Source: UBA5069 sp964560495
GTDB lineage: Bacteria; Chloroflexota; Anaerolineae; Caldilineales; Caldilineaceae
DNA length: 64,000 nt
Assembly: GCA_964560495.1 (NCBI GenBank)
Contig: CAZLMM010000009.1
Location: 59,886 to 123,885, forward strand
Reading direction: 5' to 3'
In this document: in pieces, positions 53,793-64,000 of the stretch
Layout: each line of letters starts with the position of its first letter
How positions within the stretch are numbered: position 1 is the first letter of the stretch
Notes under the pieces: model-generated
Seen by the model: only the letters and a program-made list of their open reading frames with translations
What the model was told of the DNA's origin: nothing
Database searches by the model: none
Translations under genes and position numbers: made by a program

Positions 53793-55052
53793 GTGTCGCG
53801 CACCTTTGTCGGCTTTGGCTTTGGCGCAATCCAGGCCGGACTCTTCCTCTATGAAGCCCAAGCATCGGGCAATTTCGACCGGTTGGTGGTGGTGGAGGTC
53901 GCGCCCGAGATCGTTGCCGCGGTGCGGCGGGCCGGCGGCGTCTACGCGGTCAACATCGCCCACGCCGACGGAGTGGAGACTGCGTTCGTCGGTCCCCTGG
54001 AGATCTATGACCCGGCACAACCAGAAGACCGGGAGGGCGTCGTCGCCGCCATCGCCGCGGCGAGCGAGATTGCAACGGCCGTGCCCAGCGTGAACGCATA
54101 CGCAAGCGATGCGCCGGGGAGCATTCACCGGCTGTTGGCAGCCGGACTCCTGGGCAAAACGCGACAAGGCGGGCCGGCGTGCGTTGTCTATGCCGCAGAA
54201 AATCACAACCACGCCGCGGAGTTGCTCACCGGCCACGTCCAATCGGCTCTGGCGCCCGACGACTGGCAGCAGGTCACGGATCGGGTACGTTTCCTCAACA
54301 CAGTCATCAGCAAGATGAGCGGCGTCACCCTGGCCCAAAACGGACTTGCGCCTGTCACGCCGGGTAGTGACCGCGCCTTTCTGGTGGAGGATTTCAATCG
54401 CATCCTCATCTCCGCCATCAGCCTTCCCGCCGCGCAACCTCCATTCCAGCGCGGCATCCAGGTCTTCGAGGAGAAGCCCGATCTCTTGCCCTTCGAGGAG
54501 GCCAAGCTCTATTGTCACAACGCGCTCCATGCCATGGCCGGTTATCTGGCCGCGTATGTGGGGCTGCCCCTCATGGCCGACCTGGGCCGGCGGCCCGACA
54601 TCATCGAGTTCGTGCGCCGCGCCATGCTGGACGAGGTGGGCGACGCGCTCATCGCCAGGTACGTCGGCGTGGATGCGCTCTTCACACCCGCTGGCTTTGC
54701 GGCCTACACCGACGACCTGCTGACGCGCATGGTCAATCCCTATCTGGCCGATCAGGTGGAGCGGGTGGCGCGTGACCCGGCGCGCAAGCTGGGCTGGGAG
54801 GATCGCCTGGTGGGCGCGATGCGTCTGTCCCTCTCCGCCGGGACATTTCCCCGGCGTCTTGGCGTGGGCGCAGCCGCGGCTTACACCCGCCTTGACCCGA
54901 CGGCAGAGGAGATCGCGCCGCAGCGACTCACATCCCTGTGGCTGGCAAGTCGCCCCCCGGCCGACGAGGCGGCGGAGATTCTGCATTGGATCGCCCAGGG
55001 CTGGCGGGCCTTGCGCTCATGGCGCGCTCTTGGGTTTCCTGATCTTGCCTGA
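53793..55052 (+). CDS. Mannitol-1-phosphate dehydrogenase-like (MtlD family) protein
   Basis: The 419-residue product has an N-terminal Rossmann fold (FVGFGFGAIQAGLFLYEA) and the all-helical C-terminal domain of polyol dehydrogenases (FNRILIS, EEAKLYCHNALHAMAGYLAAYVG). It likely interconverts a hexitol phosphate and a ketose phosphate with NAD. It is a family-level call; the substrate is not fixed. It begins with an ATG-less GTG start at 53793 in the downstream shadow of the SDR gene, and it ends the polyol module. Confidence 0.8.
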   Translation: MSRTFVGFGFGAIQAGLFLYEAQASGNFDRLVVVEVAPEIVAAVRRAGGVYAVNIAHADGVETAFVGPLEIYDPAQPEDREGVVAAIAAASEIATAVPSVNAYASDAPGSIHRLLAAGLLGKTRQGGPACVVYAAENHNHAAELLTGHVQSALAPDDWQQVTDRVRFLNTVISKMSGVTLAQNGLAPVTPGSDRAFLVEDFNRILISAISLPAAQPPFQRGIQVFEEKPDLLPFEEAKLYCHNALHAMAGYLAAYVGLPLMADLGRRPDIIEFVRRAMLDEVGDALIARYVGVDALFTPAGFAAYTDDLLTRMVNPYLADQVERVARDPARKLGWEDRLVGAMRLSLSAGTFPRRLGVGAAAAYTRLDPTAEEIAPQRLTSLWLASRPPADEAAEILHWIAQGWRALRSWRALGFPDLA

Positions 55053-55251
55053 GATAACGACTCTGCCGCAGAGGGCGCAGAGGTGCACATTGCCCGGGGA
55101 AATTGATGAGAAGTCTGGCTCAACGTTGCCGATCTGTTTGCATCAGCTCACCGCCATCGTGTAGACTATTGCTGCGGGACAGACCTCCCTACACTCAACC
55201 CGCACGCACCGTTGTTCATCCAACGCCGTTCAATGCACATTCCAACGACCT

Positions 55252-55728
55252 GTGGCTATCATACCCGAACCGGCTGAACTTGAGATTGAATTGACTGGCC
55301 TGCTCAACAGCCAGAACGACTATCAAGTCGGCCTGCGCTTTCATCTGCCCGGCAGCGATGCAGACCCCGAACTGCTTCAGGGGCGCATGCCCATCGCCCA
55401 TTTCCGTCCCGCCGGCGCGTTCCGCATGGGCAACGATGACCTGACCGCTCCGCCTACGGAGCGGCCGGCCCACGACATGCGCCTGCCCGCCTATCGCATC
55501 GGCAAACACCCGCTCAAGGTGCGCGAGTACGCGGCCTTCATCAAGGCGCGCAAAGAGCATCCAGCGCCCCTCCGGCTGGTTCAACCGCAAGCCGCCCGCC
55601 GACAGCCTGGAGCAGCCCATGACCGACGTGAGCTGGGGCGACGCCATGGCCTATTGCACCTGGCTGAGCAAGCAGACGGACCGCCGCTACACCCTACCCA
55701 ACGATATCGCATCACCCTGGAATTGGAG
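55252..55728 (+). pseudogene. Broken formylglycine-generating-enzyme-like protein
   Basis: The first part (from about 55255) reads ELEIELTGLLNSQNDYQVGL, similar in style to N-terminal domains of Chloroflexi CHAT/FGE effector proteins. It is followed by an FGE-sulfatase segment (RPAGAFRMGNDD, YRIGKHPLKVREYAAFI). Near 55565 the frame shifts, and the homology continues in another frame (SGWFNRKPPADSLEQPMTDV, SWGDAMAYCTWLSKQTDRRY) to about 55700, where it stops. The catalytic C-terminal half of FGE is missing. It is a degraded remnant. Confidence 0.55.
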
Positions 55729-55805
55729 TATGGAAAGAGAGTGTTGCCACTCTCTTAGCCCATCAGAGGCCTACCCAACGATATCGCATCACCCTGGAAT
55801 TGGAG
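55693..55805 (+). repeat. 36-bp direct repeat flanking a 41-bp hairpin segment
   Basis: Two identical 36-base copies (55693-55728 and 55770-55805) flank 41 bases containing AAGAGAGTG-ttgc-CACTCTCTT, a perfect 9-bp hairpin. Only two copies exist and no cas genes are near, so it is not a CRISPR array. The unit (77 bases) shifts the reading frame. It may be a small insertion with a duplicated target or a slippage product. Confidence 0.8.
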
Positions 55806-55862
55806 CTACGCGAGCGTGAGATCGTCCTGATCAACGTGGGTAGCCGCGCCGAGGTTTACTGA
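55770..55862 (+). pseudogene. C-terminal remnant, possibly RelE/ParE-like
   Basis: From the second 36-bp copy an open frame reads PTQRYRITLELELREREI then VLINVGSRAEVY and a stop. The ending resembles the last strands of RelE/ParE-type toxins (VGHRxEVY). No start or N-terminal part is present. Assignment is weak. Confidence 0.25.
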
Positions 55863-55931
55863 TATTCGCACTGTCTCCGACGACCGGCCTTTTTGATTCG
55901 TTGAGCGAAGATGAGGGCACGTTGGCGCATT

Positions 55932-55961
55932 TTGAATACACCCACGCCAATCTGGTATGAT
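55932..55961 (+). promoter_or_regulatory. Promoter for the P-type ATPase
   Basis: TTGAAT (55932-55937) and TATGAT (55956-55961) are 18 bases apart, with TG one base before the -10 box (extended -10). Transcription near 55968 would give a ~37-base leader that includes the AGGGG ribosome site and the ATG at 56005, upstream of the in-frame UGA. Confidence 0.6.
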
Positions 55962-56004
55962 ATGAGTCATCGTTGTAGAGGATTCAGTCGTGAGGGGTTC
56001 AGAA

Positions 56005-58282
<2,278 letters not shown>

Positions 58283-58293
<11 letters not shown>

Positions 58294-59424
58294 AGCGACC
58301 CATCTGGCGACGAACAAAACAGCCAATGCGCTGGATGGCCTGACGGGCCTGCGGTTCGATGAGGAAGAGAAAGTGCCACACATGCACCATGTTTTCCCAC
58401 AGCTCGATCTCCACCTGGACGCCCGCCGCCGAGGCCCTGCGAGCAAAGCGTTTGGAATCGTCCAGGAGCATTTCAGCGGTGCCCGCCTGAAGCAACAGCG
58501 GCGGCAAACCGTGCAAGTCTGCATAAAGGGGGGAGGCCAACGGAGTGCGGGGGTCGCGATCTGCCAGGTACATATACGCTGCGCTACGGATGATTTGCGG
58601 GTTGAGGTAGTCGCTCGCAGCGTTGCGATGAATCGATTCGCTCGCCAGCGCCAGATCGAACCAGGGCGACAGACAGACAGCCCCTGCCGGAAGTGGTAGC
58701 CCGGCATCGCGCAGCGCAACCAACAGGGCGATGGTCAACCCACCGCCAGCCGAATCCCCTGCCACCACGAGCTGTTCGGGACGAACGCCCTGTTGCAGCA
58801 GCCACCAATAGACAGTCCAGGCGTCTTCCAGCGCGGCGGGATAGGGCGCTTCGGGCGCCAGGCGGTAGTCTGGGGCAAGAACGCGCGCGCCGGTTGCACG
58901 GGCAATCTCGCCGATGACGCTGCGATGCGTTTGGGGCGACCCGCTGATGTAGCCGCCGCCGTGAAGATAGAGCACGACGCGCTGCTCGGATGAATCATCG
59001 GTCGTGATCCATTCCGCCGGGACGCCGCCCGCCGAAACGGTTGTGCATGCGGCGCGGGCAAACCAGGCCAACAGAGTGGCCTGGTTCAAGGATTGACGTA
59101 CATCCTCTGGCGAGATACGCCCCTGGGATGGGGCGCCGCGACTCAACATCTCGACAACGCCCTCGAAGGGCAAAGACCATGCCGTCTGTCGTCCTGGCTT
59201 GAGGAAGCGATGCGCCGACACCGACAGGCCAGCCCGCACTGCCAANNNNNNNNNNNNNNNNNNNNNNNNNNNNNNNNNNNNNNNNNNNNNNNNNNNNNNN
59301 NNNNNNNNNNNNNNNNNNNNNNNNNNNNNNNNNNNNNNNNNNNNNACAGGCCAGCCCGCACTGCCAAGCGATTGAGAACAATGAAGTTCCTGGCGGTTTC
59401 GGCGATGTTGTGATGAAGCGCCAT
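58283..59424 (-). CDS. Alpha/beta hydrolase, hormone-sensitive lipase family
   Basis: The product is an esterase/lipase with oxyanion motif YLHGGGYISG, nucleophile elbow VVAGDSAGGGLT, acid region AGTAEMLLDDS and His in MVHVWHFLF. The 100-N gap at 59246-59345 falls near its N-terminus. The 22 bases on each side of the gap are identical; if merged, MALHHNIAETARNFIVLNRL joins AVRAGLSVSAHRFLKPGRQ in frame, giving 339 residues. The apparent frameshift is therefore an assembly artefact. It converges with the ATPase gene (11-base overlap of ends). Confidence 0.85.
59246..59345. other. Scaffold gap, 100 N
   Basis: Exactly 100 N, a conventional placeholder. Bases 59224-59245 and 59346-59367 are the same 22-mer, so the flanking contigs overlap and the true gap is probably absent. 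Confidence 0.9.
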
Positions 59425-59506
59425 ACAAGTAAAGCGTCACTGGTTGTTGGGGGCATGAACCGCGGCGGCGTCTTGCCGTGAGGGCAGATTGAGCCTCGTT
59501 GCCTGT

Positions 59507-60373
59507 TCAAGCTCCCGCGGGTGCAGCCGGTTTGGACATATTTTTGGAAACGAGCAGGATTAACTCCTCGCCGCTAGTCTCGATGGGTTTGTCGGTGACA
59601 TCGAACATGGTGAAGCCGTGACGATAGACGAAATGATGATACTCTCGCAGCTCCTCCACGATGTTCGCACGATCTGTGTAGTAGCCCTCTGAAACGCCCA
59701 GGTGCTGTTGTCGCCAGCGCCGGTGGGCCATGAGCTTTTGCGGGTCGATATCCAGCGCAACCACCCGACGCTTGTCGCAATGCGCCAGCGATGCAGGCGG
59801 CTCCACGCCGGGTACAATGGGCACATTCGCCACCTTCCACCCCAGCATGGAGAGATACATGCTCAGGGGCGTCTTGCCGCAGCGCGACACGCCGATGATC
59901 ACGATGTCCGCAGCGCACAGATTGTCGCTGCGCTTGCCGTCGTCATGGGCCACGGTGAATTCGATGGCCTCGACGCGACGGAAATAGGCGATGTTCGACT
60001 CGCGATAGAGACCCGGCGCGCCGATCGGTTTCTGTCCCAAGCGTTCGGTCAGATAGTCCATGATCGGGCCTGCCAAGTCTACGGCAAAGACGTTGTGGGC
60101 GCGTGTCAACTCGGTGGTGACTGAGTGTAGATCAGGGTTCACCATCGTGTGTATGATGCTGCCGCCGTCCGCGGCAGCCTTCAGAACTATATCTTCCACT
60201 TCAGCCACGGTATGGATGTTGGGCGCGATGATGATCTCGGCCTGGACATCGCGATACTGAGCCAGCACTGTGCGCGCCAGGAGTTCCCCTGTGGCGCCGG
60301 TGCCGCCGGAAAGAACATAGATGGGAGGAGCTTGACGACGCTCCGGTTCGGTGATGGATTGTTCGAGACTCAT
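59507..60373 (-). CDS. Pyruvate, phosphate dikinase / PEP synthase regulatory protein (DUF299)
   Basis: This 288-residue bifunctional kinase/pyrophosphorylase switches PPDK or PEP synthase off and on by reversible phosphorylation of a Thr near the active His. Features are IYVLSGGTGATGELLARTVLAQ at the N-terminus, AVDLAGPIMDYL, the P-loop GVSRCGKTPLSMYLS and the conserved ANVPIVPGVEPP. No PPDK or PEP synthase gene is in the window. A palindromic repeat lies 30 bases upstream of its ATG. Confidence 0.93.
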   Translation of the reverse strand: MSLEQSITEPERRQAPPIYVLSGGTGATGELLARTVLAQYRDVQAEIIIAPNIHTVAEVEDIVLKAAADGGSIIHTMVNPDLHSVTTELTRAHNVFAVDLAGPIMDYLTERLGQKPIGAPGLYRESNIAYFRRVEAIEFTVAHDDGKRSDNLCAADIVIIGVSRCGKTPLSMYLSMLGWKVANVPIVPGVEPPASLAHCDKRRVVALDIDPQKLMAHRRWRQQHLGVSEGYYTDRANIVEELREYHHFVYRHGFTMFDVTDKPIETSGEELILLVSKNMSKPAAPAGA

Positions 60374-60402
60374 GCTGTCATTGCTGCTCGCTACGTAATC
60401 AG

Positions 60403-60459
60403 TTCATACGTCACGAGTGACTCGTGATGGTCGGTGATATGAGCTGCCAATCCGGAGAT
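60403..60459. repeat. Palindromic dispersed repeat A, copy 2
   Basis: This matches 16322-16388 apart from a 7-base deletion at the centre and scattered changes. The core TCACGAG-tga-CTCGTGA is a perfect 7-bp dyad. It sits directly upstream of the minus-strand DUF299 gene, in the same relative orientation as copy 1 to moxR. Confidence 0.7.
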
Positions 60460-60476
60460 CAGTAAGTGCACCCGAA

Positions 60477-63194
60477 TCATTGGGAGGCCCGGCACTTTTG
60501 CGCGCTGCCTACCCCGACGCTGCATTTTTCTGGCTCCGCCTGCCCTCGATTGAGCGCGTCGACGTGCGCCATTGTGCGACTGGCGTCTGCGCTGCTGGGT
60601 GCGCTCACATCCGCCGCGCGGGGCAGGTCTGCCGGCAGAGAGGTCGCGCTTCCTGTCGCTACTGCATAGTCGATGGTCAGGTATGGGTCAGCAGTGGAGT
60701 TGAGGGTGGCGAAGGAACGCCAACCCGCGTCTGCCCCCATGGCTTCTGGTCCGCGCAACTCCACGCCAAAGTTGGGAATCGATCCGCTGATCCAGCCGCG
60801 CACCAGGTCGGTTACGTCGAAGGCATACCATTGTCCTGCATCCCACGGTAAGTCTTGCGATCCATAGGCGCTGCCAATCGATGGCTGGTTCGACCAGGTG
60901 GTGGAACACGCGCTCCAGTTGGATGTGATGCGATAGGTGGTGATCCTCTCTGTTCGACTGGGGATGTCCCATGAGTCAATGTGATACAGATGGAGATAAG
61001 CCCCATTGATCGCTGTGCCTGACGGTATCGCTGAGAGATTGAACTTGACCAGGCTGCGTACAGTCCTGGCGTCTGGGCTGAGGTAGGTGTCGTACCCAGC
61101 CCACATATCGACCGTGTTGCACACATTATCATTTAGATAACCTTGGAGCACGGTGGTATCGTCTACGGCGTAGAAGGTGTCGGGCAGCGGTGGCCTGGAG
61201 ACGATGGGCAAGTGCACCTCATTGCCTGGCGGAGTGGTCTGTACGGAGGCGGTGTCATTGATCGTGGCATTGTCCATGCTCTCTGCATAGAGCGTAGTCA
61301 CTTCCACCTGACCGATAGCGGCGCTGAATGGCACTGTCACCGTAATGTCGACCAGCACGGTTGCACCAGAAGCGATGGTCACGGTGCTGGGGATGCTCGT
61401 CAGATCTGCCCACCCCAGGCTGGATGTTGTCTGCAAGGTGAAGTCGCCCCCCTGCAAGCCGCCATTGGTCAGGCTGAAGCGATGACTGAAGGCGTTGCCA
61501 GGCTCGACGCGCTGGTCGGCGGGCGCTTGAATATCAACGGCCACCGTGCTGGCGGCGTTCAGGCGCAAGCGATAGGACGAGGCTGCACATGTGCTGGGGT
61601 TATCGGACGTCCACTCCTGGTTGGTGATGACTGCCAGGACAGCCGTTGCGCCGGCCGGCGGCTGATAGGCTGGCAGAAAAGCGTTTTGATTGCCGCCCAC
61701 AACGCCCGGCAGGGGTGTGATTGTGACGCCGGCGTTGGTCACGGCCACAATCGTTGCCCGCAGCTCTCCTTGCGATGACAGGTTTTCCAACCTGGGGGAA
61801 AAGGCTGCGCCAGTGGGCAACGCCACCCAGTTGGCTGCAAAGTGGTTCGCCAGGCTTCCCTGGAAGAGATCGCCCACGGCAGCGATCTGCCCGGTGGGAG
61901 GAATCGCACCGGCTGCGGCGACGTAGCCCGCGGCCTCCTCGAAACAGTAGGGAGACCCGGCGGGGCAGGCGCTCATCAGGCTCGCGGCAATGGCATAGTC
62001 GTGGAATGTGTCGGATAGGCTGGCGCCTTTGCTCTGCAAGGCGTTGTCATAGGCGCGCAGGCTGCCTTGCCCCGCCGCAACATTTATCCAGAACTGCTGC
62101 ATTACGTCCTCGCCGCCGCCTGCCAGGTTGGTTCCGCCGTTCCGTTCGGCGGCAAACCGGAAGAAGAGCCAGTTGCTATAGACCGAGGGCGTCCCTTGCG
62201 ACGCCTTGTACTCTCCCAGGCAGCGACCAAACGCCGGCCAGAGATACTGGTAGTTGTCATTGACGTCGTCGAAGACCTCGTCTTCCATGTAGGCTGCGCT
62301 CGACTCATACCACATCCCGTCTTCGCGATCGTCCGGGTCGCCATAACCGAACTGGATCGAATGAACGAACTCGTGAGCTGTTGTCACATCCAACGAGAAT
62401 TGCGCGCCGCCGGGGAATCCGCTGTAGTTGCTGTTGAGCACCATGCACGAGGCGAGCGCGTCGGTCTCAATCGGCGTTGTGTTCGGATTGTCGCCAATGA
62501 GGCCAGTGTAGTTGCCGCCTGGGGTAGTCACGTAACCGTATAGACCGCCGCCGAGATCCGCCGCCTGCACGGGATACCTGCCCCACGGATTGGCCGCTGT
62601 GCAGTCGGCATGATTGGCGCCGCAAAAAGGCGGTTTGGCCCAACCATAACCCGTCACCTCCAGGCCAAAGGTCGCCTCCAATGAATCGACGTAATCCTGA
62701 GCCGTCAAACCACCGCCGATCGCACCGTAATTGAGATGAAAATTGGCGCTGTCCAGGCTGTTCGCGGGGTCCTCCTGGTCGCAGACGGTGGCGGCGGCGC
62801 TGCGCAACAAGCGCGTCAGTTCGGCCTGCGCAGCGGCGGAGAGATCGCTGCTTTGCGCCAGCGCCGTGTTGAGCTCAGCCACCGCAGCTGTGCCCCACCA
62901 GGGTGTATCGCTGCGATACTCGGCTGGCAAGGAGGCCGGCTCGTAGACCGCATAGGCCAGATAGAGCAAACGCTCATCCGCGGTGATGTCGCCCGCATGG
63001 TAGGCCTGGTCGATCAGGACGGGCGTGGAAGGTTGCGCGATCGGAAACGGTAAAACGGATGCGCGACTGATTCCAGAGGCGAGAAATGAAAAAAGAACGA
63101 TTAGGAAGCCAACTGATATTGCCCGTCCAGTCAAGCGCAGCGGAGTGCGTCGCCAGTCGGGGGGTGGGGCCATCAAAAGGACAGGCTGCGACAT
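60477..63194 (-). CDS. Secreted HExxH metallopeptidase with C-terminal DNRLRE-like domain
   Basis: The 905-residue protein has an N-terminal signal/anchor helix (about 27-46). A ~75-residue propeptide-like domain follows (VLIDQAYHAGDITADERLLY), then a zinc peptidase region with TTAHEFVHSIQFGYGD (HExxH). Next come beta-sandwich segments (about 520-680) and a DNRLRE-like beta domain (RSLVKFNLSAIPSGTAINGA, FDVTDLVRGWISG). It is probably exported and degrades protein outside the cell. AGAGGTGA precedes the ATG. The upstream lipoprotein gene ends 10 bases earlier and carries a related propeptide-like domain. Confidence 0.82.
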   Translation of the reverse strand: MSQPVLLMAPPPDWRRTPLRLTGRAISVGFLIVLFSFLASGISRASVLPFPIAQPSTPVLIDQAYHAGDITADERLLYLAYAVYEPASLPAEYRSDTPWWGTAAVAELNTALAQSSDLSAAAQAELTRLLRSAAATVCDQEDPANSLDSANFHLNYGAIGGGLTAQDYVDSLEATFGLEVTGYGWAKPPFCGANHADCTAANPWGRYPVQAADLGGGLYGYVTTPGGNYTGLIGDNPNTTPIETDALASCMVLNSNYSGFPGGAQFSLDVTTAHEFVHSIQFGYGDPDDREDGMWYESSAAYMEDEVFDDVNDNYQYLWPAFGRCLGEYKASQGTPSVYSNWLFFRFAAERNGGTNLAGGGEDVMQQFWINVAAGQGSLRAYDNALQSKGASLSDTFHDYAIAASLMSACPAGSPYCFEEAAGYVAAAGAIPPTGQIAAVGDLFQGSLANHFAANWVALPTGAAFSPRLENLSSQGELRATIVAVTNAGVTITPLPGVVGGNQNAFLPAYQPPAGATAVLAVITNQEWTSDNPSTCAASSYRLRLNAASTVAVDIQAPADQRVEPGNAFSHRFSLTNGGLQGGDFTLQTTSSLGWADLTSIPSTVTIASGATVLVDITVTVPFSAAIGQVEVTTLYAESMDNATINDTASVQTTPPGNEVHLPIVSRPPLPDTFYAVDDTTVLQGYLNDNVCNTVDMWAGYDTYLSPDARTVRSLVKFNLSAIPSGTAINGAYLHLYHIDSWDIPSRTERITTYRITSNWSACSTTWSNQPSIGSAYGSQDLPWDAGQWYAFDVTDLVRGWISGSIPNFGVELRGPEAMGADAGWRSFATLNSTADPYLTIDYAVATGSATSLPADLPRAADVSAPSSADASRTMAHVDALNRGQAEPEKCSVGVGSAQKCRASQ

Positions 63195-63204
63195 AGATCA
63201 CCTC

Positions 63205-63678
63205 TCATGGGCATGTGGGAAAATCGGCCGCATCGGCCAGAAGCTGCTGCAACTCCTCTTGGACTTCAGGATCAAAAGTGCAAAAGTCTGGCGATGCAAC
63301 GCTCTCTTTGATTTCGGCTACGGTCATGGAGCCGCGCCATGGCGTCGAACTCTGGAATGCAGCGGGCAACGCCTCATAGTCGTAAACCGCATAGGCAAGA
63401 TAGAGGATGCGTTCGCCAGCATCGATCTCGCCGCTGGCGTATGCAGCGTCAATGAGCTCTGGGGTGGAAAAGGCAGCGGCGGCAACAGTTTCCGTCATGG
63501 CTTCGCTGGCAAGCTCTTTGCCGCTGTCGTCGCCGACCACGGTCGCGCTGCCCAGCGTCTCAACGATGCTGGTCCCATTGGTTGTATCGCCCTCGTTGCG
63601 GATAGGCGTCACTGCACACCCGGTGAGCAGCATGCCCAAGACGATTCCATAGATTGTTGGTGGAAGAATCAGGCGCAC
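63205..63678 (-). CDS. Lipoprotein sharing the metallopeptidase N-terminal domain
   Basis: The 157-residue product starts at GTG 63678 (AAAGGAG upstream), with a signal and lipobox LLTGC. Residues ~70-150 (STPELIDAAYASGEIDAGER, ILYLAYAVYDYEALPA, then QSSTPWRGSMTVAEI) align with the region after the signal of the peptidase encoded 10 bases downstream. A free-standing, membrane-anchored copy of a propeptide-like domain could inhibit or fold the peptidase. This is inference from the shared domain and operon. Confidence 0.75.
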   Translation of the reverse strand: MRLILPPTIYGIVLGMLLTGCAVTPIRNEGDTTNGTSIVETLGSATVVGDDSGKELASEAMTETVAAAAFSTPELIDAAYASGEIDAGERILYLAYAVYDYEALPAAFQSSTPWRGSMTVAEIKESVASPDFCTFDPEVQEELQQLLADAADFPTCP

Positions 63679-64000
63679 CTTCCGGCTCCTTTGCTCAAGT
63701 CAAAAAGGGGCATTGAACGTTCGTTCGCTATCGAGACATGAACAGAGGCAAAGTCATGTGTCTCGGAGTACGAACCACCACCGCCGTCGTTCATGGCCCT
63801 ACGACCATACCAAATCGAAACGAGAATGACGTCATGCCCCATGAAGCCGCACCAGCGGCGCGGCTTGTCCCTGGAATTCATGCGACCCGGCGCGGGGACT
63901 TGCGTTCTCAGTGAACGCCGGGGCTAGTACACAAGGGCCTAAATAAGCCGGTGGTATTGTCATGCTGAACGCAGTGAAGCATCTGGGTGGCAGCGCGAGA
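63679..64000. other. Window end, 322 bases without a convincing gene
   Basis: A 70-codon minus-strand frame overlaps this region, but it has no ribosome site and atypical composition. Near 63957-63991 the sequence TGTCATGCTGAACGCAGTGA followed by AGCATCT resembles a short motif I know to recur in intergenic regions of many bacteria. No other feature is seen. Confidence 0.45.

Noticed and set aside
55693..55805. Two 36-bp repeats with a 41-bp spacer as a minimal CRISPR
   Set aside because: Only two copies, the spacer is itself a hairpin, the repeat lies in degraded coding sequence, and there are no cas genes.
63669..63881. 70-codon minus-strand frame at the window end
   Set aside because: No ribosome site, atypical residue composition, and it overlaps the start of the real lipoprotein gene.

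Overview
The window reads as chromosomal DNA of a GC-rich member of the Chloroflexota, probably an Anaerolineae/Caldilineales-like lineage. The placement is an inference from gene content and style: lipoproteins with long Pro/Thr linkers, a MoxR-DUF58-DUF4129 trio, bacterial RIO kinase, M29 aminopeptidase, ABC sugar systems without their own ATPase, and no outer-membrane biogenesis genes. I see no rRNA, tRNA, phage or complete insertion sequence. There is one 100-N scaffold gap.

Layout. 1-3.7 kb: the edge of a membrane-protein gene, a broken nucleotidyltransferase, glmS and a Pro/Thr-rich lipoprotein. 4.0-10.4 kb (minus): iron alcohol dehydrogenase plus GABA-type aminotransferase, glycogen debranching enzyme, a DUF1653-toroid fusion and a thioesterase. 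10.4-12.1 kb: a 22-codon leader peptide with an attenuator-like terminator ahead of a RIO kinase, then a small secreted peptide. 12.5-16.2 kb (minus): moxR-DUF58-DUF4129. 16.4-20.8 kb: a consensus promoter and secDF, a zinc dehydrogenase, a lipoprotein and an FmdB zinc ribbon.

20.9-41.8 kb is one long collinear plus-strand run, largely with short gaps or 4-base overlaps: rRNA pseudouridine synthase, cmk, pyruvate dehydrogenase E1 alpha, M29 peptidase, a J-domain/von Willebrand A fusion, an ABC-2 exporter pair, a PP2C-like phosphatase, a membrane-anchored kinase, E1 beta, ktrA, hisD, hisC, an unknown gene, hisB, an aldehyde ferredoxin oxidoreductase, rsmI, an AT-richer ApaLI-like restriction-modification pair and an amidinotransferase. 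The VWA, PP2C and kinase genes match the TerY-type phosphorylation triad. Here the VWA carries a J domain and a transporter lies inside the set.

42-55 kb: aldo/keto reductase, adenine deaminase, a lipoprotein hydrolase, an aminotransferase, and a polyol/sugar module (ABC binding protein, two permeases, three dehydrogenases including an SrlD-like and an MtlD-like enzyme). 55-59.5 kb: decayed fragments, then a zinc/cadmium-type P1B ATPase whose metal-binding CxxC reads Cys-x-x-UGA, followed by a hairpin of bacterial SECIS shape (a candidate selenoprotein), and an alpha/beta hydrolase interrupted by the assembly gap. 59.5-64 kb: a PPDK/PEP-synthase regulator, a secreted HExxH metallopeptidase, and a lipoprotein that repeats the peptidase's N-terminal domain.

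The strongest leads are the UGA-containing ATPase, the J-VWA/ABC/PP2C/kinase locus and the leader-peptide attenuator. All are sequence inferences; no database search was run.
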